Both the position numbers and the translations under genes were made by a program. DNA of 15,941 nt from assembly GCA_002404115.1 (NCBI GenBank), contig DHJB01000065.1, forward strand, positions 1-15,941, in the 5' to 3' direction. Source of the stretch: Microbacteriaceae bacterium UBA4731 (GTDB lineage Bacteria > Actinomycetota > Actinomycetes > Actinomycetales > Microbacteriaceae). Of this stretch, positions 5,772 to 13,601 are shown one piece after another (the first letter of the stretch is position 1; every line of letters begins with the position of its first letter). The notes under the pieces are model-generated. The model made no database searches. It worked only from the letters and a program-made list of their open reading frames with translations, and was not told where the DNA came from.

Positions 5772-7448
5772 ATGACACATGACATCCAGCGCACTCCGAC
5801 GCCGATCGACAGGATCGCCGAGGAGTGGGTCGACACCCTTGTCGAGCTCGACCCGACCGTGGGCACCTACATCGGGCGCACGGAAGGCAACGGCCGGTTC
5901 GGTGACTATTCCCCGTCCGGCCACGAACGGCACGTCGACGAGGCCAGGAAGGTCATCGCCCGGCTTGACGCCGCGACAGCGGTCGACGAGATCGACGAAG
6001 TCACCGCGACCGACCTGCGCAGCGACCTCGCCCTCGAGGTGGAGAGCACGGAGGCGAACCTGCAGCTGCGGGACCTGAACGTGATCGCCTCGCCGGCGCA
6101 GAGCATCCGGGAAATCTTCGACCTCATGCCCACCGCGACGGTCGACGACTGGTCGAACATCGCCGCACGCATGCGCGCCCTGCCGGCGGCCGTCGACGGG
6201 TATATCGAGACGCTGCGCGTCGGCATCGAACGTGGGATCACGCCGGCTAGGCGCCAGGTTCGGGAGGTCGTCCTGCAGGCCAGGCGCCACGCGGCCAACG
6301 ACGGTTTCTTCGCGCATCTCGCCGCTGAGGCCAGCCCGGCCCAAGGCAGCCTGCCGGCCTCCCTCGCCAAGGACCTCGGCGCCGGCGCACGAAGCTCCGC
6401 CGCGGCGTACGCCAAGCTCGCCGACTTCCTCACCGGCGAGCTGGATGCCGCCGCCGCCGACGAAGACGCGATCGGCCGCGATCTGTACACGCTGGCGTCC
6501 CGCCGCTTCCTCGGCGCGAAGATCGACCTCGACGAAACCTATGAGTGGGGCATCGAAGAGCTGGCCCGCATGGTCAGCGAGCAGGAGAGCATCGCCGACC
6601 AGATCAAGCCCGGCGCGAGCGTGCACGAGGCGATCGCGTTCCTCGACACCGATCCCAGCCGCAAACTGCACGGCACGGACGCCCTGCAGAAGTGGATGCA
6701 GGAAACCAGCGACCGGGCAATCGCCGAACTCTCCGGGACGCAGTTCGACATCCCGGACGAAATCAAGCGGCTCGAATGCATGATCGCCCCGACCCAGGAA
6801 GGCGGCATCTACTACACCGGGCCGACGGATGACTTCTCCCGCCCAGGCCGCATGTGGTGGTCGGTGCCGGTCGGCATCACCGAATTCGACACCTGGCGCG
6901 AGCTCACGACCGTCTACCACGAGGGCGTCCCCGGGCACCACCTGCAGATCGGCCAGGCCGTCTACAACCGCGCCAAGCTCAACACCTGGCGCCGCCAGCT
7001 GGCCGGCACCTCCGGGCACGCAGAGGGCTGGGCGCTGTACGCCGAGCGCCTGATGGAACAGCTGGGCTACCTCGACGACCCGGCCGACCGCCTCGGCATG
7101 CTCGACGGCCAGCGGATGCGCGCCGCCCGCGTGGTCCTGGACATCGGCGTGCACCTCGGCAAGAAGCTCCCGGACGGCTCCGGGACCTGGAATGCCGAGT
7201 ACGCGTTCACATTCATGCGCGAGAACGTCAACATGAACGACAGCTTCGTGAAATTCGAGGTGAACCGGTACCTCGGCTGGCCCGGGCAGGCTCCCTCCTA
7301 CAAGGTGGGGCAGCGCATCTGGGAGCAGCTGCGCGACACCTACCGGGAGCGCGAGGGCGACGCCTTCTCGATCAAGGAGTTCCACCGCAAGGCGCTCGAC
7401 CTGGGCGGCGTCGGCCTCGACACCCTCCGCTCGGTGCTGCTGAAGTAA
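5772..7448 (+). CDS. DUF885 family putative metallopeptidase
   Basis: A 558-residue soluble protein with no signal peptide or membrane segment. It matches the DUF885 family, which Pfam places with metallopeptidases of the MA clan. The predicted zinc site is HEGVPGHH (His383, Glu384, His389) in TVYHEGVPGHHLQIGQAV. A second conserved block, SGHAEGWALYAERLM, supplies Glu418 as the likely third ligand. YYTGP and WWSVPVGITEFDTW upstream, and FMRENVNMNDSFVKFEVNRYLGWPGQAPSYKVGQ downstream (the stretch ending near residue 520), are also typical. The length is usual for the family and both metal motifs are intact. It is the first gene of an apparent operon: its TAA stop is 4 nt before the GTG of the DUF4166 gene. 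Substrate and physiological role are unknown. Confidence 0.92.
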   Translation: MTHDIQRTPTPIDRIAEEWVDTLVELDPTVGTYIGRTEGNGRFGDYSPSGHERHVDEARKVIARLDAATAVDEIDEVTATDLRSDLALEVESTEANLQLRDLNVIASPAQSIREIFDLMPTATVDDWSNIAARMRALPAAVDGYIETLRVGIERGITPARRQVREVVLQARRHAANDGFFAHLAAEASPAQGSLPASLAKDLGAGARSSAAAYAKLADFLTGELDAAAADEDAIGRDLYTLASRRFLGAKIDLDETYEWGIEELARMVSEQESIADQIKPGASVHEAIAFLDTDPSRKLHGTDALQKWMQETSDRAIAELSGTQFDIPDEIKRLECMIAPTQEGGIYYTGPTDDFSRPGRMWWSVPVGITEFDTWRELTTVYHEGVPGHHLQIGQAVYNRAKLNTWRRQLAGTSGHAEGWALYAERLMEQLGYLDDPADRLGMLDGQRMRAARVVLDIGVHLGKKLPDGSGTWNAEYAFTFMRENVNMNDSFVKFEVNRYLGWPGQAPSYKVGQRIWEQLRDTYREREGDAFSIKEFHRKALDLGGVGLDTLRSVLLK

Positions 7449-7452
7449 CGCC

Positions 7453-8106
7453 GTGTCGGGGACGTCAATCGAACGCTCGCCCTATGAGGCGGCGGTCGGC
7501 GACGTCCTCGATGGCCTCCACCCGCGGTTGCGGACCTACTTCGCCGCCATCCCGGCAGGCCACCTCGGCGTCGGCGAGGGCGTCTTCACGCGAGTCGGCA
7601 CGCCGCGGCGCTGGCTGTGGCCCGTGCTGTGGCTGTTCGCCCGCGAGGGGGTGCTCTTCCCGGTGTGGGAACGAGATGTGCCGTTCACCGTCGTGAACCG
7701 GCCGACCGTCGACGACGGCGGCCGGATCGCGGTCGCCGCGGTGCGCACCTTCCGGCTCGGCTCCGGAACGCGCCGCATGGTCGACGCGATCACCGCGGAT
7801 CCTGCCGGCCTCGTCGACTTCCTCGGTGTGCACCGGTGCTTCGACGCCGAGTTGACGGCGCGGGTCGTGGACGGCGCGATGCACCTGGCGTCGGCCGCCG
7901 TGGCCCTGCGGGTCGCGGGCCACCGGATCCGGATTCCCGCAGTCCTCGCCCCGCGGGTGGCGCTTGTGGAACGTTTCGAGGACACCACAGACAGCCAGCA
8001 CGTCGAGGTCACGGTCGACCTGCCGCTGCTCGGCCGGCTCTACGAATACGGCGGGTCGTTCTGCTACTCAATTCTTCCAATTACGCCAGGGGAGGCACCC
8101 GAGTGA
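7453..8106 (+). CDS. DUF4166 domain protein
   Basis: A 217-residue protein that I assign to DUF4166 from its overall pattern: an N-terminal helix ending in LHPRLRTYF, a GVFTRVGTPRRWLWP segment, V..ERDVPFTVVNRP, a middle RRMVDAIT, and C-terminal VALVERF, VTVDLPLLGRLYEYGGSF. The domain has no established activity. In some Firmicutes, as I recall, DUF4166 is fused to an SDR or epimerase domain, which fits its place directly before an SDR-like gene here. The GTG start is 4 nt after the DUF885 stop, and its TGA stop overlaps the next gene's GTG (GTGA), so all three genes are probably translationally coupled. No signal peptide; the W-rich segment near 53-66 is hydrophobic but too short and charged to be a clear membrane helix. 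Function unknown. Confidence 0.8.
   Translation: MSGTSIERSPYEAAVGDVLDGLHPRLRTYFAAIPAGHLGVGEGVFTRVGTPRRWLWPVLWLFAREGVLFPVWERDVPFTVVNRPTVDDGGRIAVAAVRTFRLGSGTRRMVDAITADPAGLVDFLGVHRCFDAELTARVVDGAMHLASAAVALRVAGHRIRIPAVLAPRVALVERFEDTTDSQHVEVTVDLPLLGRLYEYGGSFCYSILPITPGEAPE
8088..8102 (+). promoter_or_regulatory. Strong Shine-Dalgarno deciding the epimerase start
   Basis: AGGGGAGG (8088-8095) lies inside the end of the DUF4166 gene, 7 nt before the GTG at 8103. It settles that GTG as start, although the reading frame is open for almost 500 bases upstream. Confidence 0.75.
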
Positions 8107-9110
8107 GCCGGCGCATCGTCATCGCTGGGGCATCCGGCTTCATCGGCCGCCACCTGGCCGACGCATTCCGGGCCGAAGGAGCCACCATGAGCCTCGTCGG
8201 CCGGAATGGCCCCGATGCATGGTGGGGCGACACCGCCGGAATCACCGCGCTGCTCGATGGCGCAGACCTCCTCGTCAACATGGCCGGAAAGAGCGTGAAC
8301 TGCCGGTACAACGCCGCGAACCGGGCCGAGATCATGCGCTCCCGCGTCGACACCACCCGGGAACTCGCGGCGGCGATCACGGCCTGCGCCGCCCCGCCGG
8401 CGCTGTGGGTGAACGCGTCGACCGCCACGATCTACCGGCACGCAGAGGACCGGCCGATGACCGAGGCGGCGGGCGAGATCGGGACGGGCTTCTCGGTGGG
8501 GATCGCGACGGCGTGGGAACGCGCGTTGTTCGCCGCCGAGCTGCCGCGCACGCGCCGGGTCGCCCTGCGAATGGCCATCGTTCTCGGCGACGGAAGCGCC
8601 CTCGCGCCGCTCATCCGGCTCGCCCGCTCCGGCTTGGGCGGCGCCCAACTCGACGGGCGCTGGTGTGCGACGAAGTCGCGGCTGCGGGCCGGCACCTTTC
8701 ACGCGCGTGGCGCGCTCGGCGGGCGGCAACGGTTCAGCTGGATCCACATTGATGACGTGCTCGGCATCATCCGGTTCCTCGAGGCGCGTCCGGAGATTGA
8801 CGGCGTCATCAACGCCGCGGCCCCGGTTCCCACCGACAACCGCGGCATGATGCGCACCCTTCGCAGGGCGGTCGGGGTGCCGTTCGGGCTGCCGACGCCC
8901 CGCTGGATGCTCGAACTCGGGTCCATCGCGATCCGCACCGAGACCGAGCTCGTGCTCAAGAGCCGCTGGGTGATTCCCGAGCGCCTCCTGCGAGCCGGCT
9001 TCCGCTTCCAACACCCGGAGCTGGAGCCCGCCCTGCGCCGGATCGTGCAGGGCCGCAGCGGTAAGAGGCAGGAAACGCGCGACTTGCCGGGCGCCTCCGT
9101 AAACAGCTAA
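8103..9110 (+). CDS. TIGR01777/DUF1731 family SDR-like epimerase
   Basis: A 335-residue NAD(P)-dependent epimerase/dehydratase-like protein. The Rossmann dinucleotide motif GASGFIG is at residues 9-15, NMAGKSV at 59-65, and the C-terminal DUF1731 block (DGVINAAAPVPTDNRGMMRTLRRAVGVPFGLP..., TETELVLKSRWVIPERLLRAGF) at about 233-300. The usual SDR Tyr-x-x-x-Lys is not seen: the region reads NASTATIYRHAE, as in other members of this family, so the reaction may differ. Compared with the short family form there is an extra stretch at about 183-208 between GLGGAQLDG and GGRQRFSWIHIDDV, which I recall from other actinobacterial members. The start is fixed by a strong Shine-Dalgarno and a 4-nt overlap with the DUF4166 gene. 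The TAA stop forms part of a candidate rpsA promoter. Substrate unknown. Confidence 0.9.
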   Translation: MSRRIVIAGASGFIGRHLADAFRAEGATMSLVGRNGPDAWWGDTAGITALLDGADLLVNMAGKSVNCRYNAANRAEIMRSRVDTTRELAAAITACAAPPALWVNASTATIYRHAEDRPMTEAAGEIGTGFSVGIATAWERALFAAELPRTRRVALRMAIVLGDGSALAPLIRLARSGLGGAQLDGRWCATKSRLRAGTFHARGALGGRQRFSWIHIDDVLGIIRFLEARPEIDGVINAAAPVPTDNRGMMRTLRRAVGVPFGLPTPRWMLELGSIAIRTETELVLKSRWVIPERLLRAGFRFQHPELEPALRRIVQGRSGKRQETRDLPGASVNS

Positions 9111-9113
9111 GCT
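9084..9113 (+). promoter_or_regulatory. Candidate rpsA promoter
   Basis: TTGCCG (9084-9089), an 18-nt spacer and TAAGCT (9108-9113) form a plausible -35/-10 pair overlapping the end of the epimerase gene, whose TAA stop is the first half of the -10. It would give a leader of about 99 nt. An alternative -35-like TTGACC at 9113-9118 has no good -10 partner. Confidence 0.4.
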
Positions 9114-9118
9114 TGACC

Positions 9119-9132
9119 GTCACGTTTGTGAC
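9119..9132 (+). promoter_or_regulatory. Small hairpin at the start of the rpsA leader
   Basis: GTCAC (9119-9123), loop GTTT, GTGAC (9128-9132): a perfect 5-bp dyad just downstream of the candidate -10, so it would sit at the very 5' end of the mRNA. It could be a protein-binding operator or a stabilising 5' stem. No role can be shown from sequence. Confidence 0.3.
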
Positions 9133-9218
9133 ATGCCATCCGTCGCCATACGCGGAGCAAAAAAGACAACTCTTTCTGCGCCTGGCCTGAATTATGTCCA
9201 TCCTGGAGCAACTACTAC

Positions 9219-10676
9219 ATGACAATCGCAACGACCGAACGGGCACCCAAGCAGGTCGCCATCAACGACATCGGATCTGCTGAAGACTTCCTTGCCGCGG
9301 TCGAAAAGACTCTGAAATTCTTCAACGACGGCGACCTCATCGAAGGCACCGTAGTGAAGATCGACCGCGACGAGGTTCTCCTCGACGTGGGCTACAAGAC
9401 CGAGGGTGTCATCCCCTCCCGCGAACTTTCCATCAAGCACGACGTTGACCCCTCTGAGGTTGTCAAGGTCGGCGACCTGGTCGAGGCCCTTGTTCTCCAG
9501 AAGGAAGACAAAGAAGGCCGCCTCATCCTCTCCAAGAAGCGCGCTCAGTACGAGCGTGCATGGGGCGACGTTGAGAAGATCAAGGAATCCGATGGCGTCG
9601 TCACCGGTTCCGTCATTGAGGTCGTCAAGGGTGGCCTCATCGTCGACATCGGCCTCCGCGGCTTCCTGCCGGCCTCGCTCATCGAGCTGCGTCGCGTTCG
9701 CGACCTGACCCCGTACCTGGGCCAGGAAATCGAAGCGAAGATCCTCGAGCTCGACAAGAACCGCAACAACGTTGTGCTGTCGCGTCGTGCCCTGCTCGAG
9801 CAGACTCAGTCCGAGAGCCGCACCACGTTCCTCAACAACCTCCAGAAGGGACAGGTCCGCAAGGGCGTCGTCTCCTCGATCGTCAACTTCGGTGCGTTCG
9901 TCGACCTCGGCGGCGTCGACGGTCTGGTTCACGTCTCCGAGCTGAGCTGGAAGCACATTGAGCACGCCAGCGAGGTTGTCGAAGTTGGCCAGGAAGTCAC
10001 CGTTGAGATCCTCGAGGTCGACCTGGAGCGCGAGCGCGTGTCCCTGTCCCTTAAGGCCACTCAAGAAGACCCGTGGCAGGTCTTCGCCCGCACCCACGCC
10101 ATCGGCCAGGTTGCACCGGGTAAGGTCACCAAGCTCGTTCCGTTCGGCGCGTTCGTTCGCGTCGCAGAGGGCATCGAGGGCCTGGTTCACATCTCCGAGC
10201 TCTCCGGCAAGCACGTCGAGCTCGCCGAGCAGGTCGTGTCGGTTGGCGACGAGGTCTTCGTCAAGGTCATCGACATCGACCTCGAGCGTCGCCGCATCTC
10301 GCTGAGCCTCAAGCAGGCCAACGAGGGTGTCGACCCCGAGGGCACCGAGTTCGACCCGGCGCTCTACGGAATGCTCACCGAGTACGACGACAAGGGCAAC
10401 TACAAGTACCCCGAGGGCTTCGACCCGGAGACCAACGAGTGGCGCGAGGGCTTCGAAACCCAGCGCGAGAAGTGGGAGCAGGACTACGCTGCAGCCCAGG
10501 CTCGCTGGGAAGCCCACAAGAAGCAGGTTGCATCCGCGAACGATGAGATCACCGCTGTTGGCGATGTCACGCCCGCCGCTGGTTCCTCCTTCTCCAGCGA
10601 GACGGCCGGCGCCGGCACGCTCGCGGACGACGAGGCACTCGCAGCTCTTCGCGAGAAGCTCTCCAGCTCGAACTAA
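9219..10676 (+). CDS. rpsA: 30S ribosomal protein S1
   Basis: A 485-residue S1 protein that binds mRNA on the 30S subunit. Four S1 (OB-fold) domains are visible at about 38-108, 126-190, 211-279 and 296-365. The last two are the best conserved (GAFVDLGGVDGLVHVSELSW and GAFVRVAEGIEGLVHISELS). Four domains instead of the six of E. coli S1 is normal for Actinobacteria. The C-terminal 115 residues form an acidic, low-complexity tail ending in LREKLSSSN. The ATG has a GGAG 10 nt upstream (9205-9208), so, unlike most neighbours, it has a leader and a ribosome site. Codon use is visibly different: GTT is much more frequent than in the flanking genes, as expected for a very highly expressed gene. The stop codon is the first of six in an 18-bp tandem array. 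Confidence 0.98.
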   Translation: MTIATTERAPKQVAINDIGSAEDFLAAVEKTLKFFNDGDLIEGTVVKIDRDEVLLDVGYKTEGVIPSRELSIKHDVDPSEVVKVGDLVEALVLQKEDKEGRLILSKKRAQYERAWGDVEKIKESDGVVTGSVIEVVKGGLIVDIGLRGFLPASLIELRRVRDLTPYLGQEIEAKILELDKNRNNVVLSRRALLEQTQSESRTTFLNNLQKGQVRKGVVSSIVNFGAFVDLGGVDGLVHVSELSWKHIEHASEVVEVGQEVTVEILEVDLERERVSLSLKATQEDPWQVFARTHAIGQVAPGKVTKLVPFGAFVRVAEGIEGLVHISELSGKHVELAEQVVSVGDEVFVKVIDIDLERRRISLSLKQANEGVDPEGTEFDPALYGMLTEYDDKGNYKYPEGFDPETNEWREGFETQREKWEQDYAAAQARWEAHKKQVASANDEITAVGDVTPAAGSSFSSETAGAGTLADDEALAALREKLSSSN

Positions 10677-10765
10677 GTGCGCGACTCGAACTAAGTGCGC
10701 GACTCGAACTAAGTGCGCGACTCGAACTAAGTGCGCGACTCCAACTAAGTGCGCGACTCCAACTA
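10667..10765 (+). repeat. 18-bp tandem array repeating the rpsA stop codon
   Basis: Five full units of CTCGAACTAAGTGCGCGA (10667-10684, 10685-10702, 10703-10720, 10721-10738, 10739-10756) and a partial sixth (10757-10765). Units 1-4 are identical; the fifth and sixth have CTCC for CTCG. The first unit begins in the last codons of rpsA. As 18 is a multiple of three, the rpsA frame carries stops at 10674, 10692, 10710, 10728, 10746 (TAA) and 10764 (TAG), each TAA directly followed by GTG. Each interval reads GTG CGC GAC TCG AAC stop. Confidence 0.95.
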
Positions 10766-10785
10766 GTTCGACAGCACGCTGAGAC

Positions 10786-10817
10786 AGGCCGGGCCCTTCG
10801 GGGTCCGGCCTTTTTTT
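10786..10817 (+). terminator. Intrinsic terminator of rpsA
   Basis: AGGCCGGGCCC (10786-10796) pairs with GGGTCCGGCCT (10801-10811), one pair being G-T, around a TTCG tetraloop, followed by a run of seven T. It is the only textbook rho-independent terminator in the window and lies 20 nt after the tandem array. Confidence 0.95.
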
Positions 10818-10882
10818 GTTCCATCTGCCGCGCTGCCTGCGCCAACTGTTGGGCGGCGTGGGCGGAAGCGGGCGCGCGCCGT

Positions 10883-10895
10883 TAGCATGGCAGGC
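10883..10895 (+). promoter_or_regulatory. Leaderless -10 box for coaE
   Basis: TAGCAT (10883-10888) is followed by 7 nt and GTG at 10896. The in-frame ATG at 10887 overlaps the hexamer itself, so it is unlikely to be transcribed; the GTG is the better start. Confidence 0.55.
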
Positions 10896-11525
10896 GTGTA
10901 CCTGATTGGACTGACCGGCGGGATCGCATCCGGCAAGAGCACTGTGGCCAGGCGGCTCGTCGAGCACGGGGCGGTGCACATCGACGCCGACCAGCTGGCC
11001 CGGGCCGTGGTCGAGCCGGGCACGGATGCCCTGGCGGACATCCGCGACACCTTCGGCGCCGACGTGCTCAACCCCGACGGCAGCCTCAATCGTGCGGCCC
11101 TGGGCGCACAGGTGTTCGGCGAACCGGCGGCGCTGGCACGACTGAACGCCATCGTGCATCCGGCCGTGCGCGCGTTGTCGAACGGCCTGATCCGGGAGGC
11201 CGAGCACGCCAACCCGAACGCGATCGTCGTCTACGACGTGCCCCTGCTCGTCGAGGCAGCAGTCGACCATCCGTTCGACCTCATCGTGGTCGCGCACGCC
11301 GACGAGGAGACCCGGGTGCGGAGGATGGTCGGCCTGCGCGGCATGAGCGAAGAGGATGCCACGCGGAGAATCGGCTCGCAGGCCAGCGACGCCGAGCGGC
11401 TCGCGGTCGCCAACGTCGTCATCGACACGGATGGCACCCTGGCGCACACCCTGGAGCAGGTCGACGCCCTGTATGCGCGGGTGCGCGGGGAGATCGAGCA
11501 GTCAACTGTCAGAGGCGCTCCGTAG
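10896..11525 (+). CDS. coaE: Dephospho-CoA kinase
   Basis: Phosphorylates the ribose 3'-hydroxyl of dephospho-CoA with ATP, the last step of coenzyme A synthesis, in the cytoplasm. With the GTG start it has 209 residues and begins MYLIGLTGGIASGKSTVA, the standard N-terminus of the family with the P-loop at 8-15. HIDADQLARAVVEPGTDAL is the conserved substrate-binding region, VVYDVPLLVEA follows, and the lid segment RRMVGLRGMSEEDATRRIGSQAS carries the arginines expected to contact phosphates. Length is in the usual 200-210 range; some actinobacterial CoaE proteins have a fused C-terminal UPF0157 (GrpB-like) domain, which is absent here. An ATG three codons upstream overlaps the -10 box and is a less likely start. 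Its TAG stop is the first half of the uvrB -10 box. Confidence 0.96.
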   Translation: MYLIGLTGGIASGKSTVARRLVEHGAVHIDADQLARAVVEPGTDALADIRDTFGADVLNPDGSLNRAALGAQVFGEPAALARLNAIVHPAVRALSNGLIREAEHANPNAIVVYDVPLLVEAAVDHPFDLIVVAHADEETRVRRMVGLRGMSEEDATRRIGSQASDAERLAVANVVIDTDGTLAHTLEQVDALYARVRGEIEQSTVRGAP

Positions 11526-11534
11526 ACTGGATGC
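11523..11534 (+). promoter_or_regulatory. Leaderless -10 box for uvrB, overlapping the coaE stop
   Basis: TAGACT (11523-11528) lies 6 nt before the uvrB ATG (11535). Its first three bases are the coaE stop codon. The nearby ATG at 11531 is in another frame. Confidence 0.55.
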
Positions 11535-13601
11535 ATGGAACCCACGCGTGCCGTACACCCGTTCGAGGTCGTGAGCGAGTACACGCCAAGCGGCGACCAG
11601 CCGGGCGCGATCGCCGACCTGACCGCCCGGATCAACGCCGGTGAGACCGATATCGTGCTGCTCGGTGCCACCGGAACGGGCAAGTCCGCCACGACCGCCT
11701 GGCTGATCGAGCAGGTGCAGCGGCCCACTCTGGTCCTGGCCCACAACAAGACCCTCGCCGCGCAGCTCGTCAACGAGTTCCGTGAACTCATGCCCAACAA
11801 CTCCGTCGAGTACTTCGTCTCCTACTACGACTACTACCAGCCGGAGGCGTACGTCCCGCAGACCGACACCTTCATCGAGAAGGACTCCTCGATCAACGCC
11901 GAGGTGGAACGACTGCGGCACTCGACGACGAATGCGCTGCTCAGCCGCCGCGACGTCATCGTGGTGTCCACGGTGTCCTGCATCTACGGCCTCGGCACGC
12001 CAGAGGGCTACCTCGAAGCCATGGTCGCCCTGCAGGTCGGCCTGCAGGTCAACCGGGACTGGCTCATCCGCAAGTTCGTGGCGATGCAGTACCAGCGCAA
12101 CGACGTCGACTTCTCCCGCGGCAACTTCCGGGTACGCGGCGACACCATCGAGATCATCCCCATGTACGAGGAACTGGCGATCCGGATCGAGATGTTCGGC
12201 GACGAGATCGAGGCGCTGTACAGCCTGCATCCGCTCACCGGCGACATCGTGCGCAAGCTCGACGCGGTGTCCGTCTTCCCCGGCTCCCACTACGTCGCCA
12301 GCACCGACGTCATGCACCGCGCGATCGGCACCATCAAGGAGGAGCTCGCCGAACGGCTCGAGCAGCTCGAACGCGAGGGCAAGCTCCTCGAGGCGCAGCG
12401 CCTGCGCATGCGCACCACCTTCGACCTCGAGATGATGGAGCAGATCGGCTTCTGCTCCGGGATCGAGAACTACTCCCGCCACATCGACGCCCGCAACCCG
12501 GGCGAGGCGCCGCACTGCCTGCTCGACTACTTCCCCGACGACTTCCTGATGGTCATCGACGAGTCCCACGTCACCGTGCCGCAGATCGGCGCCATGTACG
12601 AGGGCGACTCGTCGCGCAAACGCACCCTGGTCGAACACGGCTTCCGGCTGCCGAGCGCCCTCGACAACCGCCCGCTCAAGTTCGCCGAGTTCAAGAACCG
12701 GGTCGGCCAGACCGTCTACCTCTCGGCCACGCCGGGTAAATACGAAATGGGCATCGCCGACGGCGTGGTCGAGCAGATCATCCGCCCGACCGGCCTGATC
12801 GACCCTGAGGTGGTCCTCAAGCCGACCAAGGGCCAGATCGACGACCTGCTCGAAGAGATCCACCTCCGGGTGGAACGCAACGAACGCGTCCTCGTCACCA
12901 CCCTCACGAAGAAGATGGCGGAGGAACTCACCGACTTCCTCACCGAGGCCGGCGTGCGGGTGCGCTACCTGCACTCCGACGTCGACACGCTCCGACGGGT
13001 CGAGCTGCTCACCGAACTGCGGGCCGGCATCTACGACGTGCTCGTCGGCATCAACCTGTTGCGTGAGGGCCTCGACCTGCCAGAGGTGTCCCTCGTCGCC
13101 ATCCTCGACGCCGATAAGGAGGGTTTCCTCCGTTCAGCGACGTCGCTCATCCAGACGATCGGCCGCGCGGCGCGCAACGTCTCCGGCGAGGTGCACATGT
13201 ACGCCGACCGGGTCACCGCGTCGATGGAACGCGCCATCGACGAGACCAACCGGCGGCGCGAGAAGCAGGTGGCCTACAACACGCTGCATGGCATCGACCC
13301 GACGCCGTTGCGCAAGCGCATCGCCGACATCACCGACGTGCTCGCGCGCGAGGAAGCCGACACGGCCGAGCTGCTCGCGGGCCGGGACGCCCGCCGGAAG
13401 AGCCCGACCCCGGCCGGGCGCCGCGTCGGTCTGGCCGCGAACGGAGCCAACGACCTCGAGTCGATCATCGCCGACCTCAACGGCCAGATGCTTGAAGCGG
13501 CCGGGGAGCTCAAGTTCGAACTCGCCGCACGGTTGCGCGACGAACTGTCGGAGCTCAAACGGGAACTGCGCAATATGGAGAAGGCCGGGCACCTGAGTTA
13601 G
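11535..13601 (+). CDS. uvrB: Excinuclease ABC subunit B
   Basis: The 688-residue damage-verifying helicase of nucleotide excision repair; it is loaded by UvrA and recruits UvrC. Walker A is GATGTGKS (44-51), with Lys50. The beta-hairpin that locks the DNA strand lies around [17 protein letters not shown] (97-113), with aromatic residues intact. [18 protein letters not shown] follows. Walker B/motif II is DESH (342-345). Later helicase motifs include [40 protein letters not shown] and QTIGRAARN. The C-terminal UVR coiled-coil domain (about 643-680, [24 protein letters not shown]) for UvrA/UvrC contact is complete. Length is typical. It has its own leaderless promoter within the coaE stop. The stop codon lies in a hairpin stem. 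I see no clear LexA operator upstream. Confidence 0.98.
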   Translation: MEPTRAVHPFEVVSEYTPSGDQPGAIADLTARINAGETDIVLLGATGTGKSATTAWLIEQVQRPTLVLAHNKTLAAQLVNEFRELMPNNSVEYFVSYYDYYQPEAYVPQTDTFIEKDSSINAEVERLRHSTTNALLSRRDVIVVSTVSCIYGLGTPEGYLEAMVALQVGLQVNRDWLIRKFVAMQYQRNDVDFSRGNFRVRGDTIEIIPMYEELAIRIEMFGDEIEALYSLHPLTGDIVRKLDAVSVFPGSHYVASTDVMHRAIGTIKEELAERLEQLEREGKLLEAQRLRMRTTFDLEMMEQIGFCSGIENYSRHIDARNPGEAPHCLLDYFPDDFLMVIDESHVTVPQIGAMYEGDSSRKRTLVEHGFRLPSALDNRPLKFAEFKNRVGQTVYLSATPGKYEMGIADGVVEQIIRPTGLIDPEVVLKPTKGQIDDLLEEIHLRVERNERVLVTTLTKKMAEELTDFLTEAGVRVRYLHSDVDTLRRVELLTELRAGIYDVLVGINLLREGLDLPEVSLVAILDADKEGFLRSATSLIQTIGRAARNVSGEVHMYADRVTASMERAIDETNRRREKQVAYNTLHGIDPTPLRKRIADITDVLAREEADTAELLAGRDARRKSPTPAGRRVGLAANGANDLESIIADLNGQMLEAAGELKFELAARLRDELSELKRELRNMEKAGHLS

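Noticed and set aside
5613..7385. A 590-codon open frame on the minus strand opposite DUF885, and similar very long antisense frames at 3509-5710, 9192-11447 and 13703-15457
   Set aside because: They mirror real genes of high GC third-position bias, have repetitive Arg/Gly/Val/Asp/Leu-rich translations and match no family I recognise.
7617..9110. Epimerase reading frame extended upstream to an ATG at 7617 (497 residues)
   Set aside because: The extra 160 residues are an out-of-frame shadow of the DUF4166 gene; a strong Shine-Dalgarno and the GASGFIG motif fix the start at 8103.
9113..9118. TTGACC as the rpsA -35 hexamer
   Set aside because: No TANNNT sequence lies 16-19 nt downstream; TTGCCG-N18-TAAGCT just upstream fits better.
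9151..9180. Hairpin CGCGGA/TCTGCG in the rpsA leader
   Set aside because: Only six pairs including a G-T, with an 18-nt loop; too weak to call.
10667..10765. CRISPR array
   Set aside because: Units are head to tail with no spacers, only 18 bp long, and there are no cas genes.
10757..10770. LexA-box-like TCCAAC-TA-GTTCGA at the end of the array
   Set aside because: The known actinobacterial/Bacillus-type box has a 4-nt spacer; here it is 2 nt, one half-site is mismatched, and it follows rpsA rather than preceding a repair gene.
10327..10782. An open frame through the tandem array giving an RTKCAT-repeat protein
   Set aside because: It is the shifted frame of rpsA continued through an 18-bp repeat that is open by chance; it has no ribosome site or homology.
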